DNA of 57,500 nt, taken from Planctomycetota bacterium (lineage in GTDB: Bacteria; Planctomycetota; Planctomycetia; Planctomycetales; Planctomycetaceae). Positions 25,527 to 33,432 of this stretch are shown piece after piece. Position 1 is the first letter of the stretch. Each line of letters begins with the position of its first letter. Under the pieces are notes generated by a model. The model had not been told where the DNA came from and did not search any database. It saw only the letters and a program-made list of their open reading frames with translations. A program made the translations under genes and the position numbers. The stretch is from assembly GCA_003388505.1 (NCBI GenBank), contig QQVO01000059.1:1-57500 (forward strand), read 5' to 3'.

Positions 25527-25553
25527 TTGATGCAGTCGCGGTCCGCATACAAT
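25527..25553 (+). promoter_or_regulatory. Predicted promoter of the FtsX-type permease gene
   Basis: TTGATG (25527-25532) and TACAAT (25548-25553) are 15 bases apart, 58 bases before the permease ATG. The hexamers match consensus well but the spacing is one or two bases short. Confidence 0.5.
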
Positions 25554-25610
25554 AGGCCGTCGCCAACCGCGTCTTGGCTCTCGACTCTGGACTCTTGACC
25601 CTTCTCCGCG

Positions 25611-27977
25611 ATGTCCGCACTCGACCGCAAGCTGATTCGCAACATCTTCGAGATGAAGGGGCAGGTGACTGCCATCTGCCTGGTGATCGCGTGCGGGATC
25701 GCTACGTATGTGATGTCGCTGTCGACGATGTTCTCGCTCGAAGACACGATGAATCGCTATTACCAGGAGTACCGCTTCGCGCATGTGTTCGCGAGCATGA
25801 AGCGGGCGCCGCTCTCCCTGGCGGAACGCATCGCCGAGATTCCGGGGGTGGCGAAGGTCGCGCCGCGCGTGGTGCAGGACGTGACGCTCGACATTGAAGG
25901 CTTCGACGACCCGGCGATCGGAAGACTGATTTCGATTCCCGATTACGGAGAGCCGATTCTGAACGCGATTCACCTGCGGCAGGGCCGTATGATCGATCCC
26001 GGCCACACCGGCGAGGTGTTGATTAACGAGAAACTGGGAGAAGAGCACGGTCTCCAGCCGGGCGATACGGTGAAGGCGATTCTGAACGGCAGCAAAAAGG
26101 AACTGACCGTCGTCGGGACGGCCATCACGCCGGAGTACATCTATCAGTTGCGGGAAGGCGAGGTGCTGCCGGACGACAAGCGGTTCGGATTGTTCTGGAT
26201 GAACGAGACCGAACTGGCTGCGGCATTCGACATGGAAGGGGCGTTCAACAATATCACACTCACGGTCACCCGCTCGGCGTCCGTCCCCGACATCCTTCGC
26301 CGCATCGACGATCTGATTGAGCCGTACGGCGGACTGATGGCCTATGACCGCAGCGATCAGACGTCGCACCAGTATCTCAGCAACGAACTGACGCAGCTTC
26401 GCAGCATGGGGACGATCGGGCCGACGATCTTTCTGTCGGTGGCGGCGTTCCTGCTGAACGTGGTGATGACGCGGCTGATCAGCACACAACGAGAGGAGAT
26501 TGCGGCCCTCAAGGCGCTGGGCTACACCGGGTTCGAGATCGGCGCGCACTACATCAAGCTGGTGGTGCTCATCGTCGCGGTGGGATCGCTGCTGGGAACA
26601 GTGATCGGCGCGCGGATGGGGCAGGGGCTGACCAACATGTATCTGGAGTTTTACCGGTTCCCGGTTCTCGACTTTCATCACGATCCGCGGGTGGTCGTCA
26701 GCGCGCTGGGCATCAGCCTGCTGGCGGGGGTGGTGGGGACGTTCGCTGCCGTTTGGCAGGCCGTGAACCTTCCGCCGGCAGAAGCAATGCGTCCTCAGCC
26801 TCCGGCCGACTTCAAGCCGACGATCGTGGAGCGCGTCGGACTGCATTGGGTTTTCTCCCTGCCGGTACGGATCATTCTTCGGAATCTGGAGCGAAAGCCG
26901 TTCAAGGCGGCGATGGCGGTGCTCGGCATCGCGCTTGGCGTGTCGGTGCTGGTGGTCGGTCAGTACGGAAAAGACTCGATCGACTACGCGCTGGAACAAC
27001 AGTTCTCCGTCGCCCAGCGGCAGGACATGACGGTCGCCTTTGTGGAGCCGCTCACGTCGCGGGCGATTCACGAAGTCGAGCACTTGCCGGGGGTTCGCGT
27101 GTGTGAACCGTTCCGGACCGTGCCGGTGCGGATGCGTTCGGAGCATCATTCGCGGCGCGTGGCGATCATGGGGCTCCCGCCGGACGGCCGTCTGTTTCAG
27201 CCGCTCGATATGGACGGGGACGTGACGGGTCTGCCGGCCGACGGTTTGCTCGTGTCGCGGGTGCTGGCTGACGTGCTCGACGTTCGCCCGGGCGACGAGA
27301 TCGCCGTGGAGGTGCTCGAAGGCAAGCGGCCGCATCATCGTGTGCGGATCGAGGGCGTGCTGGACGATTTCGCCGGCCTGTCGGCCTACATGCCGATCGA
27401 TGCGGTCCACCAACTGATGCAGGAGGGGAACAACCTTTCGGGGGCCTATCTGCAGGTGGATCCGGAGCACGTCTCCGCGTTGTACCAGGAATTGAAGAAT
27501 ACGCCGCTGGTGGCCAGCGTGACGATCAAGGAGGCGGCCATCGAGAGTTTTGAGGAGACGATCGCCGAGAATCTGCTGCGGATGCAGTTCTATAACGTGA
27601 TGTTTGCGATGGTGATCGCTCTGGGAGTGGTCTACAACAGCGCCCGCGTATCACTCTCGGAGCGCAGCCGTGAACTGGCGACGCTCCGCGTGATGGGATT
27701 TACTCGGGGGGAGATTTCGATGATCCTGCTGGGCGAACTGGCCGTTCTGGTCCTGGCGGCGATCCCGATCGGTCTGGGACTGGGCTACCTCTTTGCGTGG
27801 TATTCCAGCACCACCATGGTGGAGACCGAGATGTTCCGCATCCCGCTGGTCATCGAACCGAGAACTTACGGCTTCTCGGTGCTGGTGATCCTCGTTTCGG
27901 CCGTCCTCTCCGGACTCGCCGTCCGCCGGCGTCTCGATCATCTGGACCTGATCGGCGTCCTCAAGACGCGCGATTAA
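25611..27977 (+). CDS. ABC transporter permease with two FtsX domains
   Basis: A 788-residue permease with about eight membrane segments. One lies near the N terminus (about 18-38), three in the middle (about 268-290, 318-340 and 362-385), one starts the second half (about 430-452), and three end the protein (about 660-685, 708-735 and 755-778). Two FtsX-like domains are thus fused in one chain, with MacB-like periplasmic regions at about 45-260 and 455-655. LISTQREEIAALKALGYTGFEIG and LSERSRELATLRVMGFTRGEIS are the paired FtsX signature turns. Proteins of this class move lipoproteins, lipids or peptides by mechanotransmission. The partner adaptor is at 28201 and the ATPase at 30598 on the other strand. 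Confidence 0.92.
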   Translation: MSALDRKLIRNIFEMKGQVTAICLVIACGIATYVMSLSTMFSLEDTMNRYYQEYRFAHVFASMKRAPLSLAERIAEIPGVAKVAPRVVQDVTLDIEGFDDPAIGRLISIPDYGEPILNAIHLRQGRMIDPGHTGEVLINEKLGEEHGLQPGDTVKAILNGSKKELTVVGTAITPEYIYQLREGEVLPDDKRFGLFWMNETELAAAFDMEGAFNNITLTVTRSASVPDILRRIDDLIEPYGGLMAYDRSDQTSHQYLSNELTQLRSMGTIGPTIFLSVAAFLLNVVMTRLISTQREEIAALKALGYTGFEIGAHYIKLVVLIVAVGSLLGTVIGARMGQGLTNMYLEFYRFPVLDFHHDPRVVVSALGISLLAGVVGTFAAVWQAVNLPPAEAMRPQPPADFKPTIVERVGLHWVFSLPVRIILRNLERKPFKAAMAVLGIALGVSVLVVGQYGKDSIDYALEQQFSVAQRQDMTVAFVEPLTSRAIHEVEHLPGVRVCEPFRTVPVRMRSEHHSRRVAIMGLPPDGRLFQPLDMDGDVTGLPADGLLVSRVLADVLDVRPGDEIAVEVLEGKRPHHRVRIEGVLDDFAGLSAYMPIDAVHQLMQEGNNLSGAYLQVDPEHVSALYQELKNTPLVASVTIKEAAIESFEETIAENLLRMQFYNVMFAMVIALGVVYNSARVSLSERSRELATLRVMGFTRGEISMILLGELAVLVLAAIPIGLGLGYLFAWYSSTTMVETEMFRIPLVIEPRTYGFSVLVILVSAVLSGLAVRRRLDHLDLIGVLKTRD

Positions 27978-27981
27978 CGAG

Positions 27982-28007
27982 GCGAGCCGGGGGGCGTCAG
28001 CCCCCGG
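27982..28007 (+). repeat. GCGAGC-stem-GTCAGC element, copy 3
   Basis: It starts five bases after the permease stop codon. The stem CCGGGGG/CCCCCGG is an exact 7-bp pair around GCGTCAG, while the GCGAGC head and GTCAG loop match copies 1 and 2. The stem sequence differs but pairing is kept. Confidence 0.75.
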
Positions 28008-28058
28008 ATGCCAACGAACCCAAGAGACACACTGGTGTTTCATGAAGGCGGAATTCAC

Positions 28059-28134
28059 GGGTGCCACTGGCTCCGCCAGTGCGAAACAAAGATGACGTCG
28101 ATCCTGCAATGCACTGGCAAAGCCAGTGGCACCC
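28059..28134. repeat. Nested inverted repeat of two CACTGGC hairpins
   Basis: GGGTGCCACTGGC (28059-28071) is the exact reverse complement of 28122-28134. Each arm also carries its own hairpin, CACTGGC/GCCAGTG, with 3-base loops tcc and aaa. The whole could fold either as two small hairpins or one long one. It separates the permease from the adaptor gene. Confidence 0.8.
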
Positions 28135-28200
28135 AACCGATCGATTCAGGATCGAGCAACGACTCGATCTGCACGCAGACCAGGTAAGCATCGACGCCCT

Positions 28201-29394
28201 ATGAAGTGGATTCGCCGAATCGTGATGGTTCTGATTGCAGCCGGCATCGTCGGGGGCGTGGCCTGGTCGTTTCGTCCCCAGCCGGTTCCGGTCGACGCGA
28301 CCGCGATCGAATCGGGACCGCTGATGGTGACGGTGAACGAGGACGGCAAGACGCGGATCAAGGAGCGGTTCATCGTGTCGACGCCGCTGGCCGGCCAGTT
28401 GCGGCGGGTTGAACTGGATGAGGGGGACGAGATTATCGCGGGCGAGACCGTGCTGGCGACGATTTTGCCGGACAACCCGAAACTGCTCGACCCGCGCGAG
28501 CGAGCCGAGGCGGAAGCGCGCGTCAGCGCGGCGCAGGCGGCCGTCAAACGGGCGCAGTCCGGAATCGACGTGGTGGCCGCGGCGAAACAAATCGCCGAAA
28601 CGCAATACGAACGGATCCGTGAACTCCACGAGAAAGACGCCGTCACCGACGATCGTTTGGAGGCGGTGCTGCTCAACATGCGATCGAAGCAAGAGGAACA
28701 CCGCGCGGCTGAGTTTTCGTTGGAGGTGGCGAGATTCGAACTGGCCCAGGCGGAGGCGGCTCTGGAGCGGTTCGACCCCACGGAAGAGGCCACGGGCGAC
28801 CACTTCGAGATCCGCTCGCCAATCAGCGGCCGCGTCCTGCGGGTGCTGCAGGAAAGTGCGGCCGTGTTGCCGGCGGGAACGCAGCTTCTGGAACTGGGAG
28901 ACCCGACCAACCTGGAACTGGAAATCGACGTGCTCTCGACCGACGCGGTGAAGATCGATCCGGGAGACACGATTCTGATTGAGCACTGGGGGGGCGAAGA
29001 ACCACTGACGGGAACCGTGCGGCTGATCGAACCGGCTGCTTTCACCAAGATCTCGGCGCTCGGCGTTGAGGAACAGCGGGTCTTTGTGATCGGCGACATC
29101 ATCGAATCGGTCGGCGAGCGGTCGAACCTGGGAGACGGGTTCCGTTTTGAAGCACGAATCGTGGTCTGGAGCGGCGACAACGTGCTTCAGGTGCCGACGG
29201 CGGCGCTGTTCCGAAACGGGGACGACTGGTCGGTCTTCGTCGTTGCGGAGGGCAAGGCGGAACTGCGAAAGATTGAACTCGGGCATCGAAACGCCGACGC
29301 GGCAGAGATCGTCGGCGGACTGCAGGCAGGCGAGCAGGTCGTGGTGTACCCGAGCGACCGTGTTCAGAACGGAGTGGAGGTCCTGGTGCGTTAG
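28201..29394 (+). CDS. HlyD/MacA-type membrane fusion (adaptor) protein
   Basis: A 397-residue periplasmic adaptor. An N-terminal membrane anchor (about 6-24) is followed by a barrel-like strand set, a lipoyl half-motif (FIVSTPLAGQLRRVELDEGDEIIAGETVLATI, about 59-90), a long alpha-helical hairpin rich in Glu/Ala/Arg (about 98-195), the second lipoyl half (FEIRSPISGRVLRVLQESAAVLPAGTQLLELG, about 202-233), a beta-barrel and a membrane-proximal domain (VLQVPTAALFRNGDDWSVFVV). It would link the FtsX-type permease to an outer membrane channel or release substrate into the periplasm. No outer-membrane factor gene is nearby. The start has little ribosome-site support but fits the anchor. Confidence 0.9.
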   Translation: MKWIRRIVMVLIAAGIVGGVAWSFRPQPVPVDATAIESGPLMVTVNEDGKTRIKERFIVSTPLAGQLRRVELDEGDEIIAGETVLATILPDNPKLLDPRERAEAEARVSAAQAAVKRAQSGIDVVAAAKQIAETQYERIRELHEKDAVTDDRLEAVLLNMRSKQEEHRAAEFSLEVARFELAQAEAALERFDPTEEATGDHFEIRSPISGRVLRVLQESAAVLPAGTQLLELGDPTNLELEIDVLSTDAVKIDPGDTILIEHWGGEEPLTGTVRLIEPAAFTKISALGVEEQRVFVIGDIIESVGERSNLGDGFRFEARIVVWSGDNVLQVPTAALFRNGDDWSVFVVAEGKAELRKIELGHRNADAAEIVGGLQAGEQVVVYPSDRVQNGVEVLVR

Positions 29395-29609
29395 CGTTCC
29401 ACCGTACGTAACACCCTTTTTGCCAAAGTTCCATTGGGGAACGCTTGACCGCAGTGCGATCTCCTGGGGGCAATGCAGAAGTTCGGGCACGCGGGCGACA
29501 TGCGGTGACAGACCGATGTGAAGTAGTTCAACACGCCGCGAATCGTGTTAACTCAGCGTGCGGTCGCGCGGATTTCTGAACGCGCAATGCTCACCTCTCC
29601 CGCAGCGGT

Positions 29610-30389
29610 TTAGCGAGGCCCGGTTGCCGGGTGATTCGGCTTTCCCGGTTGCGGCCGCCGTTTTGAGTACTTGCCTTCAGAACGAAATGATGAGGCGTTA
29701 ATGAGGTCCGGGCGATTGCGAATTCTCGTCCAGTACTCTTCGCGAACATCGTCGTCGATCTCGACGACTCCGGGATACAACGTATCCTGGCCGTCCACAC
29801 GACACCTGGATATCCAGTACCAGCCGCCGTTCTGTACGTCTTCGAAGTTGGCCAAGTGCCCAACTCCCTTGAGAGACTGGAATTTGCAGTCCTTGTAGTA
29901 AATTGTCTTTCGAGACTTTGAGAAGGTGACTCGCCCGATGCGGGCGGGACCTGTGACTGCTCCGCCTTTGTACTCCATATACATGATCTCTGATCGACTC
30001 AGTTTTCGCACTGACGGCAATTCGTCAGAGATCGGTGTTGTCACATGTTCCACCGTGAGGCACTTCAACAGTGCGTCGGCATCCTCCGCCGACAAAGGAT
30101 CTGTCCCTTCTGGAAATGACGCAATGCGCAATTGCCATGTCTCAGAGTCCGAGTACAGATACCCACGTTCTAAGAGGAATTCGCGGATCGACACCGCCAA
30201 CCTCCCGCGCTCACTGATTCGTTTCAGGAATTCCAGCCACGCGGAGTCGTCGCCGCGCTCCAGTCGGATGATGCACGTGCGAAGAATCGTGACGTCTTCC
30301 CAGTACCTTTCGTCATCTTCACTTGGTCCAGCAAAGACGCGAAGCGACGATTGGCGCAAGTCTGTGAGGATACGCTCGCGAGCGTCCAT
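29610..30389 (-). CDS. Hypothetical protein with C-terminal YWISGC-like domain
   Basis: A 259-residue soluble protein. The first ~110 residues are helical and unknown (ILTDLRQSSLRVFAGPSEDDERYWED...). The C-terminal half has IYYKDCKFQSLKG, HLANFEDVQNGGWYWISRCRVDGQDTLYPGVVEIDDDVREEYWTRIR, a widespread small-domain pattern often mislabelled deoxyxylulose-phosphate synthase in databases; nothing here resembles that enzyme. The pattern is common in standalone proteins of about 80 residues, so this is a fusion. Local base composition is less GC-rich than the neighbours, and the gene stands between the adaptor and ATPase genes of one exporter. This hints at insertion. A TTG four codons upstream is an alternative start. 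Confidence 0.72.
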   Translation of the reverse strand: MDARERILTDLRQSSLRVFAGPSEDDERYWEDVTILRTCIIRLERGDDSAWLEFLKRISERGRLAVSIREFLLERGYLYSDSETWQLRIASFPEGTDPLSAEDADALLKCLTVEHVTTPISDELPSVRKLSRSEIMYMEYKGGAVTGPARIGRVTFSKSRKTIYYKDCKFQSLKGVGHLANFEDVQNGGWYWISRCRVDGQDTLYPGVVEIDDDVREEYWTRIRNRPDLINASSFRSEGKYSKRRPQPGKPNHPATGPR

Positions 30390-30597
30390 GTCGGTGCTCA
30401 ATTCAGACGATGAGTGAAATCATCGATCTCATGTTTGACGAATGTGCTCACATCGAGGAACCAGATTTGATTCTATGCGTTCGCATGTTGGATTACAGAT
30501 GTGTGCTCGCTCACTCACGCTGTGGCAGCATTAGTTGGCCGATAAAACCGAAGTGGGTCCGCTCACGTCGTCGTCAGGACTCGAAACGGTGTGACGC

Positions 30598-31368
30598 TTA
30601 CCACACCAGGTCGCGAACCGGGATTTTTTGCGAGTTGACTTCCACTCCCGCGATATGGCCGTTGGAGAGTGAGATGATGCGGTCGGCCATTTGGGAAATG
30701 ACGGCGTTGTGTGTAATGACGGCGGTCGTTGTGCCGAGTTCGCGGTTGACGCGGTCGATCGCCTCCAGTACGACGATGCCGGTGTTCACGTCGAGAGCGC
30801 CGGTCGGTTCGTCGCAAAGCAGGACGTCGGGCCGCTTGGCGATGGCCCGCGCGATGGCGACCCGCTGCTGCTCGCCTCCCGAGAGTTGGGCGGGGAAATG
30901 GTCCATGCGTTCACCCAGCCCGACCAGCGTGAGGGCTTCCTCCGGCCGCATCGGATCAACGGCGATCTCGGTCACCAGCGCCACGTTCTCTCTGGCCGTC
31001 AGGCTGGGAATCAGGTTGTAGAACTGGAAGACGAAACCGACGTGGCGGCGGCGGAATTGGGTCAGGGCGCGGTCGTCGTCTTCGGTCAGATCATGGCCGA
31101 CGTACAGGACGTGCCCGCTGGTCGGGACGTCGAGTCCGCCCAGGATGTTCAGCAGCGTCGACTTGCCGCTGCCGGACGGGCCCAGCAGCACGACCAATTC
31201 TCGCTCGTAGAGGTCGACATCCACACCGCGCAGGGCGTGCACGTCGACTTCCCCCATGTGATAGACCTTAGTCAGCGCACGGGCCTGGAAGACGGCCCGC
31301 CGCTGGGGTTCTCCCGCCGTGTCGTGTTCCCGGGCCGCGCGGGTGTTTTCATCTTGCTGGTCACTCAT
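30598..31368 (-). CDS. ABC transporter ATP-binding protein (LolD/MacB type)
   Basis: A 256-residue nucleotide-binding domain with an extra ~25-residue polar N terminus. It has Walker [10 protein letters not shown] (about 63-71), Q-loop [18 protein letters not shown], signature [14 protein letters not shown] (about 162-175), Walker [13 protein letters not shown] (about 182-193) and the H-loop AVITHNAVI. This subfamily powers FtsX-type permeases such as LolCDE and MacB. It is the likely partner of the permease at 25611 and adaptor at 28201, which run on the opposite strand. It lies 57 bases downstream of the ubiB-like gene, so the two may share a transcript. Confidence 0.94.
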   Translation of the reverse strand: MSDQQDENTRAAREHDTAGEPQRRAVFQARALTKVYHMGEVDVHALRGVDVDLYERELVVLLGPSGSGKSTLLNILGGLDVPTSGHVLYVGHDLTEDDDRALTQFRRRHVGFVFQFYNLIPSLTARENVALVTEIAVDPMRPEEALTLVGLGERMDHFPAQLSGGEQQRVAIARAIAKRPDVLLCDEPTGALDVNTGIVVLEAIDRVNRELGTTTAVITHNAVISQMADRIISLSNGHIAGVEVNSQKIPVRDLVW

Positions 31369-31425
31369 GGTCTGGAATTCTACGCAGCCGTGCAGACTCT
31401 GTTCTCATCCATTTCGTTTGAGGCG

Positions 31426-33093
31426 TCACAACCGTCCGCTGCGGAGAATGCCCCACACGAGCCAGATGCCGAGCAGGCCGGAGGCGGCGAAGACGAGCGA
31501 CGGCAGCCACCATTCCCCGGCGCCTGTGCGAATCAGCAGCGCCGACGCGACGATCATCGACGCGATAATCACTCCCACAACAATGCGGTTGCTCGACCGG
31601 TCGAACTCGTTGACGAAGTTGTCGAGCTTGCGATGCTCGAGTTGGATGCGGAGGTCGTCCTGATTGAGTTTCTCGAGGGTGCGGCCGAAATGGAGCGGCA
31701 GGTCGTGCAGCGCGCCGAGAACCGCCTTGGCGTCGTCAAGCACGCGTTCGACGACTTGCCGCGGGTCGTACCGCGCTCGAACGAGGCGTTCCACGAACGG
31801 GGCCAGTTCGCCCGCGAGGTTGAAGCGGGGGTCGAGCGATCGCCCGACGCCTTCCAGTGTGACCACGGCGCGAATCAGGAGCATCAGGTCGGCCGGACAC
31901 CGCAGGCCGTGGTTGGCGAGGATGCTCACGAAGTCGTTGAGCATGTTGCCGATCTTCATCTGCTCCAGCGGGACGCCGTAATAGGACTCCACGAAGTCCT
32001 GCACGTCGGCGCGGAGGAACAAGTCGTCGATCGGCCGCGACGGGTGACCGATCGTTTGCACAACCTGCACGGCCCGGTCGACGTCCGGTTTGGAAACCGA
32101 GACAAACAGGTCGACGAGTAGTTCCCGTTTCTCTTCGCCCAGAGTTCCAACCATTCCGTAATCGAGAAATGCGATCCGTCCGTCGGGCAAGACTCGGATG
32201 TTGCCGGGATGCGGGTCGCCGTGAAAAATCCCGAACTCGAACGCCATGCGCATGAAAATGTGCGAACCGTTGACCGCCAGTTGGGGGGGCGTGATCGGGA
32301 GCATCGCCAGCGCGGCCTGATCATCGGGTCGGCACCCGTCGATGTACTCCATCGTCAACACGGCCTCCGTCGTCAGATCGTCGTAGACCCCGGGGACATA
32401 GAGCGTCGCATCCTCTTTGAAGAGCCGAGTGAACTCCTGCAACGTGCGGCCTTCGCGCCGGAAATTCATCTCGCGCCGAATCGTCCGGGAGAAATGCTTC
32501 ACGAGGCCGACCGGATCAAAGACTTCGAGAAACTTGATGTTGCGGACGGCCAGGTCGGCCAGATCGTGCATGAGCGCAAGGTCGCGCTCCACCTCGCGAA
32601 CGGCGGTGGGACGCCGGATCTTGACGGCCAGCCGCGTCCCGTCTTTGTGCCGCGCCAGATGCACCTGCCCCAGCGATCCGGCGGCGAGCGGGGTGCGGTC
32701 GAACTCCGCATAGAGTTCGTCGACGGAAGCGTGCAGTTCGCCCTCCACGGCCCTCACAGCCGCTTCTGATGAAAACGGCGGCACGTGCTCCTGAAGGTTC
32801 TTGAGTTCTTCGATGACTTCCATCGGAATCAGATCCGGACGCGTGCTCATCACCTGGCCGAACTTGATGAACGTCGGCCCCAGTTCTTCCAGCACCAGGC
32901 GAATCCGATAAGGGACGGACTGTTCCGGCTCGATCAGCTTCGCCTTTCTCAACGCGCGGCGACGAAGAAACGGGACGTAGCGTCTCGGGTGGAGTTGATC
33001 GGCGATTTCGCCGAAGCCGTACTTGGCCAGCACGAGCAGCACTTCGGCGAAGCGACCGACATTGCGAATGAGTCGCAGCGGAGGAAGTTCCAA
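31426..33093 (-). CDS. ABC1/UbiB/AarF family atypical kinase
   Basis: A 555-residue protein of the UbiB family. The family-defining KxGQ segment is FIKFGQVMSTRPDLIP (about 74-90), followed by the Ala-rich loop AAGSLGQVHLA, the invariant Lys in LAVKIRRP, the catalytic HGDPHPGN (about 291-298), and the metal-binding FLDYG. The C terminus has two hydrophobic helices (about 505-550), placing it at the inner membrane. UbiB proteins support ubiquinone or other prenyl-lipid metabolism, with an ATPase role described for the family. I chose TTG 33093 because GGGAG stands 6 bases before it; a TTG two codons upstream touches that site and fits worse. Confidence 0.92.
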   Translation of the reverse strand: MELPPLRLIRNVGRFAEVLLVLAKYGFGEIADQLHPRRYVPFLRRRALRKAKLIEPEQSVPYRIRLVLEELGPTFIKFGQVMSTRPDLIPMEVIEELKNLQEHVPPFSSEAAVRAVEGELHASVDELYAEFDRTPLAAGSLGQVHLARHKDGTRLAVKIRRPTAVREVERDLALMHDLADLAVRNIKFLEVFDPVGLVKHFSRTIRREMNFRREGRTLQEFTRLFKEDATLYVPGVYDDLTTEAVLTMEYIDGCRPDDQAALAMLPITPPQLAVNGSHIFMRMAFEFGIFHGDPHPGNIRVLPDGRIAFLDYGMVGTLGEEKRELLVDLFVSVSKPDVDRAVQVVQTIGHPSRPIDDLFLRADVQDFVESYYGVPLEQMKIGNMLNDFVSILANHGLRCPADLMLLIRAVVTLEGVGRSLDPRFNLAGELAPFVERLVRARYDPRQVVERVLDDAKAVLGALHDLPLHFGRTLEKLNQDDLRIQLEHRKLDNFVNEFDRSSNRIVVGVIIASMIVASALLIRTGAGEWWLPSLVFAASGLLGIWLVWGILRSGRL

Positions 33094-33383
33094 CGTCAAC
33101 TCCCGGACAGTTGAATCACGCGACGTCCGCTCTCAAGGCCGGGCGACATCGGACGCCCTCAAGCCTGAACGACCACCGCGACGGCGGATCGAATGCTGGG
33201 CCATTCTCACGGTTCGCCGCAGCGAACGCAAACTCTGCAAGCATTGAGGCGACGGGTGGCGGGCTGGGAGCAACCCGGCATCCGTCGTTTTCGTCGATTG
33301 CTTGTTGAGCAGAAAAGACTCCGAAAGCCTGTGCCTTGTGCCCGAACTTCTGTTTGCGCGCAGATCACGTTGTCCCAGAGGTG

Positions 33384-33409
33384 CGTTCCCAAGCCGAGGT
33401 TCGGGAACG
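33384..33409. repeat. CGTTCCC/GGGAACG inverted repeat
   Basis: An exact 7-bp inverted repeat around a 12-base centre. It resembles a dispersed CGTTCCCAAGC-type repeat I recall from other genomes. It lies in the 339-base spacer 33094-33432, which shows no gene. Confidence 0.55.
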
Positions 33410-33432
33410 AGAGCCGGCTGCGCTGGAAATCT

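Noticed and set aside
24777-27470. Very long minus-strand open frame (about 900 codons) opposite the DUF4838, FloA-like and permease genes
   Set aside because: It is low in complexity, rich in His/Arg/Gln, crosses three well-supported plus-strand genes and has no recognisable domain. It arises from high GC.
27982-28007. Rho-independent terminator at GCGAGC copy 3
   Set aside because: The stem is good but no T-run follows, and the same head and loop recur elsewhere, so it is treated as a repeat element.
29610-30389. Deoxyxylulose-phosphate synthase label
   Set aside because: No thiamine-diphosphate motifs or matching length; the label is a known type of database error for this C-terminal domain.
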